DNA from: Agrococcus pavilionensis RW1
GTDB lineage: Bacteria; Actinomycetota; Actinomycetes; Actinomycetales; Microbacteriaceae
Direction of reading: 5' to 3'
Length of the DNA stretch: 64,000 nucleotides
NCBI RefSeq assembly: GCF_000400485.1
Contig: NZ_ASHR01000025.1
Span: 1-64,000, forward strand
Shown here: in pieces, positions 52,983-60,601 of the stretch
Numbering within the stretch: position 1 is the first letter of the stretch
How the letters are laid out: each line of letters begins with the position of its first letter
Notes under the pieces: generated by a model
The model's input: the letters and a program-made list of their open reading frames with translations, nothing else
The model's database searches: none
Told to the model about the DNA's origin: nothing
Made by a program: the position numbers and the translations under genes

Positions 52983-53285
52983 TCACTGCTCCTTGTGAGC
53001 GAGGACGAACCCCGCTCTGTTCGTTGCGAGCCGCTCGCGCGGCTCTGGGATGTCGTCGACACCGCCCGCCGCCCACGGGTGGCAGCGGAGGATGCGCCTC
53101 GCGCCCAACCAGATGCCGCGCACGACCCCGTGCTGCTGGATGGCCTGCAGCGCGTAGGCCGAGCAGCTGGGGTAGTAGCGGCACACGTCGCCGTAGAGCG
53201 GTGAGATCACCGCGCGGTAGGCGACGAGGATCGCGACGCAGATGTTGCGGGGAAGCAGTCCCAGCCTCTTGAGGCCCTGACTCAT
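52983..53285 (-). CDS. yidD: Membrane protein insertion efficiency factor YidD
   Basis: 100 residues with the family core VAYRAVISPLYGDVCRYYPSCSAYALQAI and GARRILRCHPWAAGG, including conserved Cys. ATG 53285 overlaps the rnpA stop by four bases. It supports YidC-mediated insertion. Confidence 0.96.
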   Translation of the reverse strand: MSQGLKRLGLLPRNICVAILVAYRAVISPLYGDVCRYYPSCSAYALQAIQQHGVVRGIWLGARRILRCHPWAAGGVDDIPEPRERLATNRAGFVLAHKEQ

Positions 53286-53608
53286 GACCGTCGCTCCAGC
53301 AGCGGCGCGATGCCGGCCCTCAGTGTAGCGAAGTCGGCCTTGCCGGCCGCGGGCAACGCACGGATGACGATGTCGGCCGGCTCGATCGCGTCGAGCTCGG
53401 CCCGCACGATCTCGCTCAAGCGGCGCTTGACGCGGTTGCGCACCACGGCGTTGCCCACCTGCTTCGACACGATGAACCCGAAGCGGGCGACTGCCGCTTC
53501 GGGTCTCGCGCGGTGCACCACCGCGACAGGTCCGCCCGCACGGCGACCGGTGCGAACGATGCGACGGAAGTCGTCGCCGCGCACGATCCGGTTCGCCTTC
53601 GCGAGCAC
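53282..53608 (-). CDS. rnpA: Ribonuclease P protein component
   Basis: 108 residues with the RnpA signature RFGFIVSKQVGNAVVRNRVKRRLSEIVR and an N-terminal MLAKANRIVRGDDFRRIVRTG. It assists the RNase P RNA in processing tRNA 5' ends. GTG 53608 is 10 bases from the rpmH stop. Confidence 0.97.
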   Translation of the reverse strand: MLAKANRIVRGDDFRRIVRTGRRAGGPVAVVHRARPEAAVARFGFIVSKQVGNAVVRNRVKRRLSEIVRAELDAIEPADIVIRALPAAGKADFATLRAGIAPLLERRS

Positions 53609-53618
53609 CTCGGGCGAT

Positions 53619-53756
53619 CTACGCCGAGAGCTCGGTGCGGCCCTTGCGACGACGCGCGGCCAGGATGGCGCGGCCGGCGCGGGTGCGCATGCGGAGGCGG
53701 AAGCCGTGCTTCTTGGCGCGGCGGCGGTTGTTCGGCTGGAACGTGCGCTTGCTCAT
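53619..53756 (-). CDS. rpmH: 50S ribosomal protein L34
   Basis: 45 residues, [20 protein letters not shown] and [20 protein letters not shown], typical of L34. ATG 53756 is the family start. First gene of the minus-strand run rpmH-rnpA-yidD-yidC-khpB-rsmG, with a strong promoter. Confidence 0.98.
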   Translation of the reverse strand: MSKRTFQPNNRRRAKKHGFRLRMRTRAGRAILAARRRKGRTELSA

Positions 53757-53856
53757 GGTGAATCTCCCGTGGTCCGGCGCGATCGCGCCGCAAGATCGAG
53801 GTGGCCGAGCTGCCAGGCTCGACGACGCGCCGCATGACGGATGCGGCAACCTGACA

Positions 53857-53885
53857 ACCATACGCGAGAGACCGTCGGCGGTCAA
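53857..53885 (-). promoter_or_regulatory. rpmH promoter
   Basis: Minus-strand TTGACC (53885-53880), 17 bases, TATGGT (53862-53857): an excellent promoter about 100 bases upstream of rpmH. Confidence 0.8.
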
Positions 53886-53933
53886 CGAGCATCACCTCGG
53901 CTCTGCGCCACGCCGCGGTCAAGACGACGGGAC

Positions 53934-53962
53934 TTGCACGCTGTGCGCTATGCGTGCAGACT
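53934..53962 (+). promoter_or_regulatory. Candidate dnaA promoter
   Basis: TTGCAC, 17 bases, CAGACT. It would give a leader of about 125 nt before the dnaA start. Confidence 0.5.
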
Positions 53963-54030
53963 CTTGGAATCCGCGCCGCGGCAGGTGCCCGGGGAGCACC
54001 GCAGCGAGCGGACCCCTCATGCACAACACC

Positions 54031-54039
54031 TGTGGATAA
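54031..54039 (+). promoter_or_regulatory. DnaA box upstream of dnaA
   Basis: TGTGGATAA, exact inverse of TTATCCACA, followed 12 bases later by the weaker TGTGGAGAC. Likely autoregulation of dnaA. Confidence 0.8.
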
Positions 54040-54092
54040 TGGTGTGGAGACACATCCACCCCCACCCCGCATCGCAGAGGAACCGCATACCG

Positions 54093-55502
54093 ATGGCCCC
54101 GGACGACAGAACCGGACGACTCTGGTCGGCGGTGCTGGCGACCCTCGCGGGCGATCCCCGGATTCCCCCGTCGTTGCGCGGATTCCTGGACCTCGTCGAG
54201 CCGCAGGGCGTGCTCGGCGGCGTGCTCTACCTCGAGGTCCCCAACGACCTGACGCGCGACATGCTCGAGCAGCGCCTCCGCGTGCCGATCGTCGAGGGGC
54301 TTGTGGAGAACGCTGTGGACATCGCGTCGTTCAAGATCGTGGTGAACCCCCAGCTCGACGACGAGGAGCCGCTCCCGGACGTCGTCGACGATCCCGCCGC
54401 CGAGCCGGTCGTGACGCCCGTGCAGAGCTACGAGCGCGATCCCGCGGATCCCCCGTCGCGGCGCGTCGACTCCCGCTTGAACCCGAAGTACACCTTCGAC
54501 AACTTCGTCATCGGCGGCTCGAACCGCTTCGCGCACGCCGCTGCGCTCGCGGTGGCCGAGACGCCGGCGAAGGCCTACAACCCGCTCTTCATCTACGGCG
54601 ACTCCGGGCTCGGCAAGACGCACCTGCTGCACGCGATCGGCCACTACGCCGAGGGCATGTACCCGGGCATCCGCGTCCGGTACGTCTCGAGCGAGGAGTT
54701 CACGAACGACTTCATCAACTCGATCGCGAACAACCTCAACCAGTCGTTCCAGCAGCGCTACCGCGAGGTCGACGTCCTCCTCATCGACGACATCCAGTTC
54801 CTGAAGGGCAAGGAGTCGACGCAAGAGGCGTTCTTCCACACCTTCAACACGCTGCACGACCACAACAAGCAGGTCGTGATCACCTCCGACGTCGCGCCCA
54901 AGCACCTGCAGGGCTTCGAGGAGCGCATGGTGAGCCGCTTCGAGTGGGGCCTCATCACCGACGTGACCGTGCCCGACGTCGAGACGCGCATCGCGATCCT
55001 GCGGAAGAAGGCCGAGGCGGAGCGCATCGAGATCCCCGCCGAGGTGCTCTCGGTCATCGCCGACAAGGTGCAGTCGAACATCCGCGAGCTCGAGGGCACG
55101 CTCATCCGCGTCACGGCGTTCGCGAGCCTCAACCGGCTGCCGGTCACGATGGAGCTCGCGCAGACGGTGCTCAAGGACCTGTTCAGCTTCGACGAGGAGG
55201 CGGTGGTGTCGCCGAGCGACATCATCAGCCACACGGCTGCGTACTTCCGGCTCACGGTCGAGGACCTGCACGGCTCGTCGCGCTCGCAGACCATCGCGCT
55301 CGCGAGGCAGATCGCCATGTACCTGTGCCGCGAGATGACGAGCATGTCGCTGCCGAAGATCGGCCAGCTGTTCGGCAACCGCGACCACACGACCGTGATG
55401 TACGCGAACAAGAAGATCGAGAAGCTCATGCAGGAGCGTCGCTCGGTCTACACGCAGGTGACGGAGCTCACCTCGCGCATCCGTCAGCGCGCAGGCGCGT
55501 AA
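54093..55502 (+). CDS. dnaA: Chromosomal replication initiator DnaA
   Basis: 469 residues. Domain I at the N-terminus (LWSAVLATLAGDP), a short linker, the AAA+ domain from LNPKYTFDNFVIGGSNRF with Walker A YGDSGLGKTH (about 168-177) and LLIDDIQFLKGK, and the DNA-binding domain IV with the signature GNRDHTTVMYANKKI. The ATG at 54093 is preceded by only a weak Shine-Dalgarno sequence. It is divergent from rpmH, the classic arrangement. Confidence 0.97.
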   Translation: MAPDDRTGRLWSAVLATLAGDPRIPPSLRGFLDLVEPQGVLGGVLYLEVPNDLTRDMLEQRLRVPIVEGLVENAVDIASFKIVVNPQLDDEEPLPDVVDDPAAEPVVTPVQSYERDPADPPSRRVDSRLNPKYTFDNFVIGGSNRFAHAAALAVAETPAKAYNPLFIYGDSGLGKTHLLHAIGHYAEGMYPGIRVRYVSSEEFTNDFINSIANNLNQSFQQRYREVDVLLIDDIQFLKGKESTQEAFFHTFNTLHDHNKQVVITSDVAPKHLQGFEERMVSRFEWGLITDVTVPDVETRIAILRKKAEAERIEIPAEVLSVIADKVQSNIRELEGTLIRVTAFASLNRLPVTMELAQTVLKDLFSFDEEAVVSPSDIISHTAAYFRLTVEDLHGSSRSQTIALARQIAMYLCREMTSMSLPKIGQLFGNRDHTTVMYANKKIEKLMQERRSVYTQVTELTSRIRQRAGA

Positions 55503-55597
55503 GCGCGTCAGCGAGGCACCCGTCCCGCAGCCGGTCTCGACCGCACGGGGCATCCGCAGCGCGCCGTCACGCTGCGCTCGGCACAGGCCACAACGGT

Positions 55598-55655
55598 CAG
55601 AGTGCCGGAACTCTGCCCTCAGCGCGCCCGAGATGCGCAGAGTGCCGGAACTCTG
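55598..55655. repeat. Twin 18-bp palindromes in oriC, 40 bp apart
   Basis: CAGAGTGCCGGAACTCTG at 55598-55615 and again, identical, at 55638-55655. Each is an inverted repeat CAGAGT-N6-ACTCTG. The exact 40-bp period suggests paired protein binding on one face of the helix. They begin about 95 bases past the dnaA stop, so they could also be terminators. Confidence 0.7.
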
Positions 55656-55691
55656 CGCTTGCGGGCGATTGCGCACGGCGCCATAGCACGA

Positions 55692-55713
55692 GGAAGTCTC
55701 AACGCGTACTTCA
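55692..55713. repeat. 22-bp element shared with the dnaB upstream region
   Basis: Arms GAAGT (55693-55697 region) and ACTTC flank a 10-base centre, CTCAACGCGT. The copy at 38597-38618 is inverted and differs at one central base. It lies just before the DnaA boxes. Confidence 0.7.
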
Positions 55714-56091
55714 TGTGATTCGGATGTGGACGGCCCGGGCGTGCCTGTGGACAACGGGACCGAGAGCTGTGGACGGAGCCCGGGGACGCATCCCTCGCTC
55801 TCCACGACCCGTGGATGGGCGTCAACAGCGGCTCAACATCTTGCACTGTTGTAGTTCCCTCGCGGGGAGCGAGAACCACACGTTCCATCCCCAGCTTGCA
55901 CAGCGGTTATGAATGACAGAGATTCCTAGAGAGAAGATGCAGCTCGTCGCCAACCATGACGGGTCGGCGGCGGAGGGATGCCACGGCTCGACCGCGTCGC
56001 GGCTGTGCCACAATCGACAGCGCTGTGCACCAGCACGGGCGGCTGCCGCCGTGCCCCAGCGCCGCAGCTCGCCCAAGAAGGAGGACGCCCG

Positions 56092-57234
56092 GTGAAGTTC
56101 GTCATCAATCGCGATGTCTTCAGTGATGCCGTCTCGTTCGCCGTGAAGCTGCTGCCGCAGCGGCCGACGATGCCGATCCTGAGCGGCGTGCGCATCGAGT
56201 CGACCGCCGATGGCGTCATCTTCTCCTCGTTCGACTTCGAGTCGTCGGCGCGCACCGCGGTCGCCGCCGATGTCGAGGCCGAGGGTGTCGTGCTCGTCTC
56301 GGGTCGCCTGCTGAGCGACATCGCGGCGAAGCTGCCGCAGCGCGAGGTGCGGGTTGAGGACGACGGCTCGAAGGTGCTCGTCCGCTGCGGCAACGCGCAG
56401 TTCTCGCTCGCGAAGATGCCGCTCGAGGAGTACCCGACGGTGCCGACCGTCGAGGGGCGCACGGGCGTCGTCGAGGGCAAGGCGTTCTCGGAGGCCATCG
56501 GCCAGGTCGCGATCTCCGCGTCGCGCGAGGACGTCACGCCCGTCATCACCGGCGTGCAGCTCGAGGCGAGCGACCACACCCTGACCCTCATCGCGACCGA
56601 CCGCTACCGCGTCTCGGTGCGCAGCATCCCGTGGGACGCCGGCGACGTCACCGAGGCGCTCACCTCGCTCGTGCCGGCGCGCACGCTCGTCGAGGTCGGC
56701 CGCACCTTCGGCAGCGCCGAGCGCATCGAGATCACCATGAGCGAGGCGGGGGAGCGGCAGCAGATCGCCTTCTCGACCGCCGATCGCACCGTCACGAGCC
56801 TGCTCATCAAGGGCAACTACCCGCCCGTGCGGCGCCTCTTCCCCGAGCAGGTCGACCACCACGCCGTCGTGAACACCGCCGAGCTCGTCGACGCCACGCG
56901 GCGCGTGCAGCTCGTGCTCGACGCCGAGGCGGCCATCCGCTACACCTTCAGCGAGGGCCAGGTGCAGCTCGAGGCGATCGGCTCCGAGCAGGCGCAGGCC
57001 TCCGAGATCATCGACGCGGTGCTCGAGGGCGACGACATCGTGCTCTCGATCAAGCCGCAGCTGCTCATCGACGGCATCCAGGCCACCCACTCCGAGTTCG
57101 TGCGCGTCTCGTTCACGCACTCCGAGAACACGAACAAGCCGGGCCCCATGCTCATCCGCGGCCAGACGTCGCGCGACGACGCCGAGGCGAGCGACTTCAA
57201 GTACCTGCTGCAGCCCAACCTGCTGCTGCGCTGA
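56092..57234 (+). CDS. dnaN: DNA polymerase III sliding clamp (beta subunit)
   Basis: 380 residues with three repeated clamp domains, starting MKFVINRDVFSDAVSFAVKLLPQRP and ending with the family C-terminal LLQPNLLLR-like region. AAGGAGG lies about nine bases before GTG 56092. The clamp tethers the polymerase to DNA. Its length is typical. Confidence 0.98.
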   Translation: MKFVINRDVFSDAVSFAVKLLPQRPTMPILSGVRIESTADGVIFSSFDFESSARTAVAADVEAEGVVLVSGRLLSDIAAKLPQREVRVEDDGSKVLVRCGNAQFSLAKMPLEEYPTVPTVEGRTGVVEGKAFSEAIGQVAISASREDVTPVITGVQLEASDHTLTLIATDRYRVSVRSIPWDAGDVTEALTSLVPARTLVEVGRTFGSAERIEITMSEAGERQQIAFSTADRTVTSLLIKGNYPPVRRLFPEQVDHHAVVNTAELVDATRRVQLVLDAEAAIRYTFSEGQVQLEAIGSEQAQASEIIDAVLEGDDIVLSIKPQLLIDGIQATHSEFVRVSFTHSENTNKPGPMLIRGQTSRDDAEASDFKYLLQPNLLLR

Positions 57235-57265
57235 CCGAGACCCCCACCCCGACACGAGGAGCACC

Positions 57266-58150
57266 ATGACCCACATCGGACTCATCGGACTCGGGCGGAT
57301 GGGCGGCAACATGCGCGAGCGCCTCCGCGCGGCCGGCATCGAGGTCACCGGGTATGACCACAACCCCGAGATCACCGACGTCCCGAGCGTCGACGCGCTC
57401 ATCGCGGCGCTCCCGTCGCCCCGCGTCGTGTGGGTCATGGTGCCGGCCGGCGCGATCACGGATGCGGTGATCACCGAGCTCGCGGCGAAGCTGTCCGAGG
57501 GCGATCTCGTCATCGACGGCGGCAACACGCGCTTCACGGAGGACGACCGGCACGCCGCGATGCTCGCCGAGCGCGGCATCCGCTTCGTCGACGTCGGGGT
57601 CTCGGGCGGCATCTGGGGGCTCGAGAACGGCTACGGGCTCATGGTCGGCGGCGAGCGCGCCGACGTCGAGGAGCTCATGCCCGTCTTCGATGCGCTGCGC
57701 CCGGAGGGGCCGCGCGAGGAGGGCTTCGTGCACGCCGGCCCGATCGGCGCCGGCCACTACGTGAAGATGGTGCACAACGGCATCGAGTACGGGCTCATGC
57801 AGGCCTACGCCGAGGGCTTCGAGCTGCTCGAGCGCGCCGAGCGCGTGCACGACGTCGCCGGCAGCTTCCGCGCGTGGCAGCGCGGCACGGTCGTGCGCTC
57901 GTGGCTGCTGGACCTCATGGTGCGCGCGCTCGACGAGGACGCCGACCTCTCGGAGATCGAGGGCTACGTCGACGACTCGGGCGAGGGCCGCTGGACGGTC
58001 GAGGAGGCGATCGCGAACGCGGTGCCCATGCCGGCGATCTCGGCCTCGCTCTTCGCGCGCTTCGAGTCGCGCCAGGACGACAGCCCCGCGATGAAGGCCG
58101 TCGCCGCCCTCCGCAACCAGTTCGGCGGCCACTCGATCAAGAAGGCCTAG
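57266..58150 (+). CDS. gnd: 6-phosphogluconate dehydrogenase, NAD-type short form
   Basis: 294 residues: Rossmann motif IGLIGLGRMGGNMRERL, DGGNTRFTEDDR, and GAGHYVKMVHNGIEYGLMQA with the catalytic Lys. It is the ~300-residue YqeC/GndA-like form, shorter than the 470-residue enzyme. Its position between dnaN and recF is standard in actinobacteria. AGGAG precedes the ATG. Confidence 0.95.
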   Translation: MTHIGLIGLGRMGGNMRERLRAAGIEVTGYDHNPEITDVPSVDALIAALPSPRVVWVMVPAGAITDAVITELAAKLSEGDLVIDGGNTRFTEDDRHAAMLAERGIRFVDVGVSGGIWGLENGYGLMVGGERADVEELMPVFDALRPEGPREEGFVHAGPIGAGHYVKMVHNGIEYGLMQAYAEGFELLERAERVHDVAGSFRAWQRGTVVRSWLLDLMVRALDEDADLSEIEGYVDDSGEGRWTVEEAIANAVPMPAISASLFARFESRQDDSPAMKAVAALRNQFGGHSIKKA

Positions 58151-59242
58151 GTGCGGGTCAGCCGACTCGCCCTCACCGACTTCCGCAACTACCGCGCCGC
58201 GGACGTCGAGCTCGTCGGTGGTCCGAACCTGCTCGTCGGCCGCAACGGGCAGGGCAAGACCAACATGGTCGAGTCGCTCGTGTGGATCGCGACCGGCTCG
58301 AGCCATCGGGTGCCGAGCGACTTCGCGCTCATCCGCGCGGGCCAGGAGCGCGCGATCGTGCGCTGCACGGTCACGAACGACGAGCGCAGCTTCCAGCTCG
58401 ACGTCGAGCTCAACGCGCGCGGTTCCAACCGCGCGCAGGCCAACGGCCAGTCGGTGCGCATCCGCGACCTGCCGCGCTACCTCCAGGCGGTGCTCTTCAG
58501 CCCCGAGGACCTGCAGCTCGTGCGTGCCGATCCCGGCGGCCGCCGGCGGTTCCTCGACGAGCTCTCGGTCATGCGCGCGCCGCGCCTCGCCGGCGTGCAC
58601 AGCGATCTCGACCGCGTGCTCAAGCAGCGCAACTCGCTGCTGAAGAGCGCTCGCGCGGCGCGGCTGCGACCCGACGACCTCACGACGCTCGAGGTGTGGG
58701 ACGGGCGCCTCGTCGAGCTCGGGCTCGAGGTCATGCGCACGCGGCGCGCGCTCGTGGCCGACCTCGCGCCGCACGTCGACGCGGCCTACCGGCTCGTCGC
58801 GGGCGACGAGCACGCGGCGCGCATCGAGCTGACGACGAACGTGCCCGACTCGGCGGAGGCGTTCCACGCGATCCTCGCCGAGCGGCGCCGCGACGAGCTC
58901 GATCGCGGCGTGAGCCTCGTCGGCCCGCACCGCGACGACCTCGAGCTGCAGCTCAACGACCTGCTCGCCCGCCACTACGCGAGCCACGGCGAGTCGTGGT
59001 CGTTCGCGCTCGCGCTCCGGCTCGGCTCCGCCGAGCTGCTGCGCGACGGCTCGGGCGGCGACCCGGTCATGATCCTCGACGACGTGTTCGCCGAGCTCGA
59101 CGCCGGCCGCCGGCAGCGGCTCGCCGAGGCCGCGGGCCGCTTCGAGCAAGTGCTCATCACGGCCGCGGTCGAGGAGGACGTGCCCGACGCGCTCCGCCAC
59201 CACCGCATCCGCATCGATCGCGGGGAGGTGCTCGATGCGTGA
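58151..59242 (+). CDS. recF: DNA replication/repair protein RecF
   Basis: 363 residues of the SMC-like ATPase: Walker A GRNGQGKTNMVESL (about residue 34), signature region SLVGPHRDD, Walker B VMILDDVFAELD. It loads RecA at gaps. GTG 58151 immediately follows the gnd stop codon. The stop overlaps the dciA start by eight bases. Confidence 0.97.
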   Translation: MRVSRLALTDFRNYRAADVELVGGPNLLVGRNGQGKTNMVESLVWIATGSSHRVPSDFALIRAGQERAIVRCTVTNDERSFQLDVELNARGSNRAQANGQSVRIRDLPRYLQAVLFSPEDLQLVRADPGGRRRFLDELSVMRAPRLAGVHSDLDRVLKQRNSLLKSARAARLRPDDLTTLEVWDGRLVELGLEVMRTRRALVADLAPHVDAAYRLVAGDEHAARIELTTNVPDSAEAFHAILAERRRDELDRGVSLVGPHRDDLELQLNDLLARHYASHGESWSFALALRLGSAELLRDGSGGDPVMILDDVFAELDAGRRQRLAEAAGRFEQVLITAAVEEDVPDALRHHRIRIDRGEVLDA

Positions 59243-59729
59243 GCTCGCCCCCACCGAGCCGGAGCGCGTGTGGATGCGCCTCAAGGCCAAGTTCGGCGAC
59301 CCGGAGAAGGTCACGCGCGACGGCCGACGGCGCTCGCGCCGCGACCCCGACGCATCCGTGCCTTTCGGGAAGGGGCGCGACCCGCGCGCGCTCGGCGACG
59401 TGCTCGGCGGCTTCGCCGAGGACCGCGGCTGGACCACGACGCTCGCGCGCGCCGACGTGATGGCGCACTGGCCCGAGCTCGTCGGCGCCGAGAACGCCGA
59501 CCGCACCGAGCCGATCTCCTTCGAGGACGGCGTGCTGACGGTGCGCTGCGCCTCGACCGCCTGGACGCAGCAGATGCGCATCCTGCGCGCCGAGACCACG
59601 ACGCGCATCCTCGCCCGCTTCCCCGACTGCGGGCTCGAGTCGGTGCGCTTCATCGGGCCCGACCTGCCGAGCTTCAACCGCGGGCGCCGCTCGGTGCCGG
59701 GGCGCGGGCCGCGCGACACCTGGGGATGA
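59235..59729 (+). CDS. dciA: DUF721-family helicase-loading factor DciA
   Basis: 164 residues with an N-terminal basic region and the DciA domain (LGDVLGGFAEDRGW, WPELVGAENADRTEPISFEDGVLTVRCASTAWTQQMRIL). In bacteria lacking DnaC, DciA helps load DnaB. It closes the dnaN-gnd-recF-dciA operon. gyrB, which usually follows, is absent here. Confidence 0.92.
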   Translation: MRELAPTEPERVWMRLKAKFGDPEKVTRDGRRRSRRDPDASVPFGKGRDPRALGDVLGGFAEDRGWTTTLARADVMAHWPELVGAENADRTEPISFEDGVLTVRCASTAWTQQMRILRAETTTRILARFPDCGLESVRFIGPDLPSFNRGRRSVPGRGPRDTWG

Positions 59730-59771
59730 CGGACGAGGGCTGACCGACGGGGGTCGCAGCCGCGGCTAGGG

Positions 59772-59782
59772 TGTCAGATACC
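59772..59782. promoter_or_regulatory. TCAGATA-type operator near gntR
   Basis: TGTCAGATACC lies upstream of the GntR-family gene and shares TATCTGACA (on the minus strand) with the palindrome at 60546. Probably part of an autoregulatory site. The adjacent TAGGGT could be a -10. Confidence 0.5.
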
Positions 59783-59802
59783 CCAGGTCTCGAGGAGGAG
59801 CC

Positions 59803-60501
59803 ATGCCCCGCCCATCGCGCACGCACGACGCCGTCGAGCGACTGCTCGACGCGATCATCGAGGGTCGCCTGACCGCGGGGGAGCAGCTGCCGCCCGAGGG
59901 CCAGCTCGCCGTCGAGTTCGGCATCTCGCGCCTCACGATGCGCGAGGCGGTGCGCCTGCTGCAGGCGCAGGGCGTCATCGTGCAGGTGCCCGGCAGCCGT
60001 CACCTCATCGCCCCGGTGGCGGAGTGGACGGGCATGGATGCCGTGGTGCGGCACGCGCGGAGCGCGGGTCAGCGGCGGCAGTCGTCGCTCGAGCTGCTCG
60101 AGGTGCGCATGATGATCGAGACCGGCGCCGCCGAGCTCGCGGCGGAGCGCCGCTCCGAGGAGCACCTCGCGGCGCTCGAGGACTCGCTCGCGCGCATGCG
60201 GCAGCACCACGAGGAGCGCGACGTCGACGCATTCGTCGAGGCGGACCTCGAGTTCCACGACGTCGTGATGCGCGCCGCCGACAACCGCATCCTCGTCGCG
60301 GCGCTCCGCCCGCTCACCTCGATGCTCGCCGAGACGCGCGGCGAGACGAGCGCCGTCGACGAGATCCGCGCGCACGCGATCGACCAGCACCGGGCGGTGC
60401 TCGACGCGATCCGCTCGGGCGTGCCGGTCGCGGCGCGCGATGCGATGGCGAGCCACATGCGGCAGACGCGCGACGACCTCGTCGCGCTCGTGCGCGACTG
60501 A
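59803..60501 (+). CDS. GntR-family transcriptional regulator, FadR/FCD type
   Basis: 232 residues: winged helix (LTAGEQLPPEGQLAVEFGISRLTMREAVRLLQAQGVI, about 20-65) and a C-terminal all-helical FCD ligand-binding domain with metal-binding-type residues (FVEADLEFHDVVMRAADN, HAIDQHRAVLDAI). GAGGAGG lies before the ATG. It likely senses an acid sugar and controls the downstream kinase-dehydrogenase-permease genes, because related palindromes sit at both promoters. Confidence 0.92.
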   Translation: MPRPSRTHDAVERLLDAIIEGRLTAGEQLPPEGQLAVEFGISRLTMREAVRLLQAQGVIVQVPGSRHLIAPVAEWTGMDAVVRHARSAGQRRQSSLELLEVRMMIETGAAELAAERRSEEHLAALEDSLARMRQHHEERDVDAFVEADLEFHDVVMRAADNRILVAALRPLTSMLAETRGETSAVDEIRAHAIDQHRAVLDAIRSGVPVAARDAMASHMRQTRDDLVALVRD

Positions 60502-60545
60502 ACCGTGCGCGGGGCTTGACAGCCCCGCGTCGAGTGATCGAAGAT

Positions 60546-60559
60546 ATCTGACATCAGAT
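60546..60559. promoter_or_regulatory. Candidate GntR-regulator operator before the kinase gene
   Basis: Perfect inverted repeat ATCTGA-CA-TCAGAT, 43 bases upstream of the kinase start. The half-site TCAGATA is also seen at 59774 and 62015. Confidence 0.7.
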
Positions 60560-60601
60560 TCGCGCATCGCCTGCGCCGATCCCGCGGACAAGGGAGTTCT
60601 C

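Larger units (their letters stand above)
55503..56091. other. Presumed origin of replication (oriC), dnaA-dnaN intergenic region
   Basis: 589 bases without a gene. It contains DnaA-box-like sites all in one orientation: TGTGGACGG (55725), the consensus TGTGGACAA (55746), TGTGGACGG (55768) and a weak CGTGGATGG (55810). The spacing is 21, 22 and 42 bases, about two and four helical turns. Further features are twin palindromes at 55598-55655, a GAAGT/ACTTC element at 55692-55713, and a comparatively AT-rich stretch around 55825-55935. oriC placement is inferred from position and box content. Confidence 0.8.

Noticed and set aside
52016-53062. Longer YidC beginning at Met 53062
   Set aside because: It would overlap yidD by about 80 bases and adds a Ser/Arg-rich segment not typical of YidC; the TTG start at 52978 gives the family N-terminus.
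53919-55805. 628-codon open frame antisense to dnaA
   Set aside because: Composition is Arg/Leu/Val-rich without domain pattern, and it lies fully opposite a well-conserved gene.
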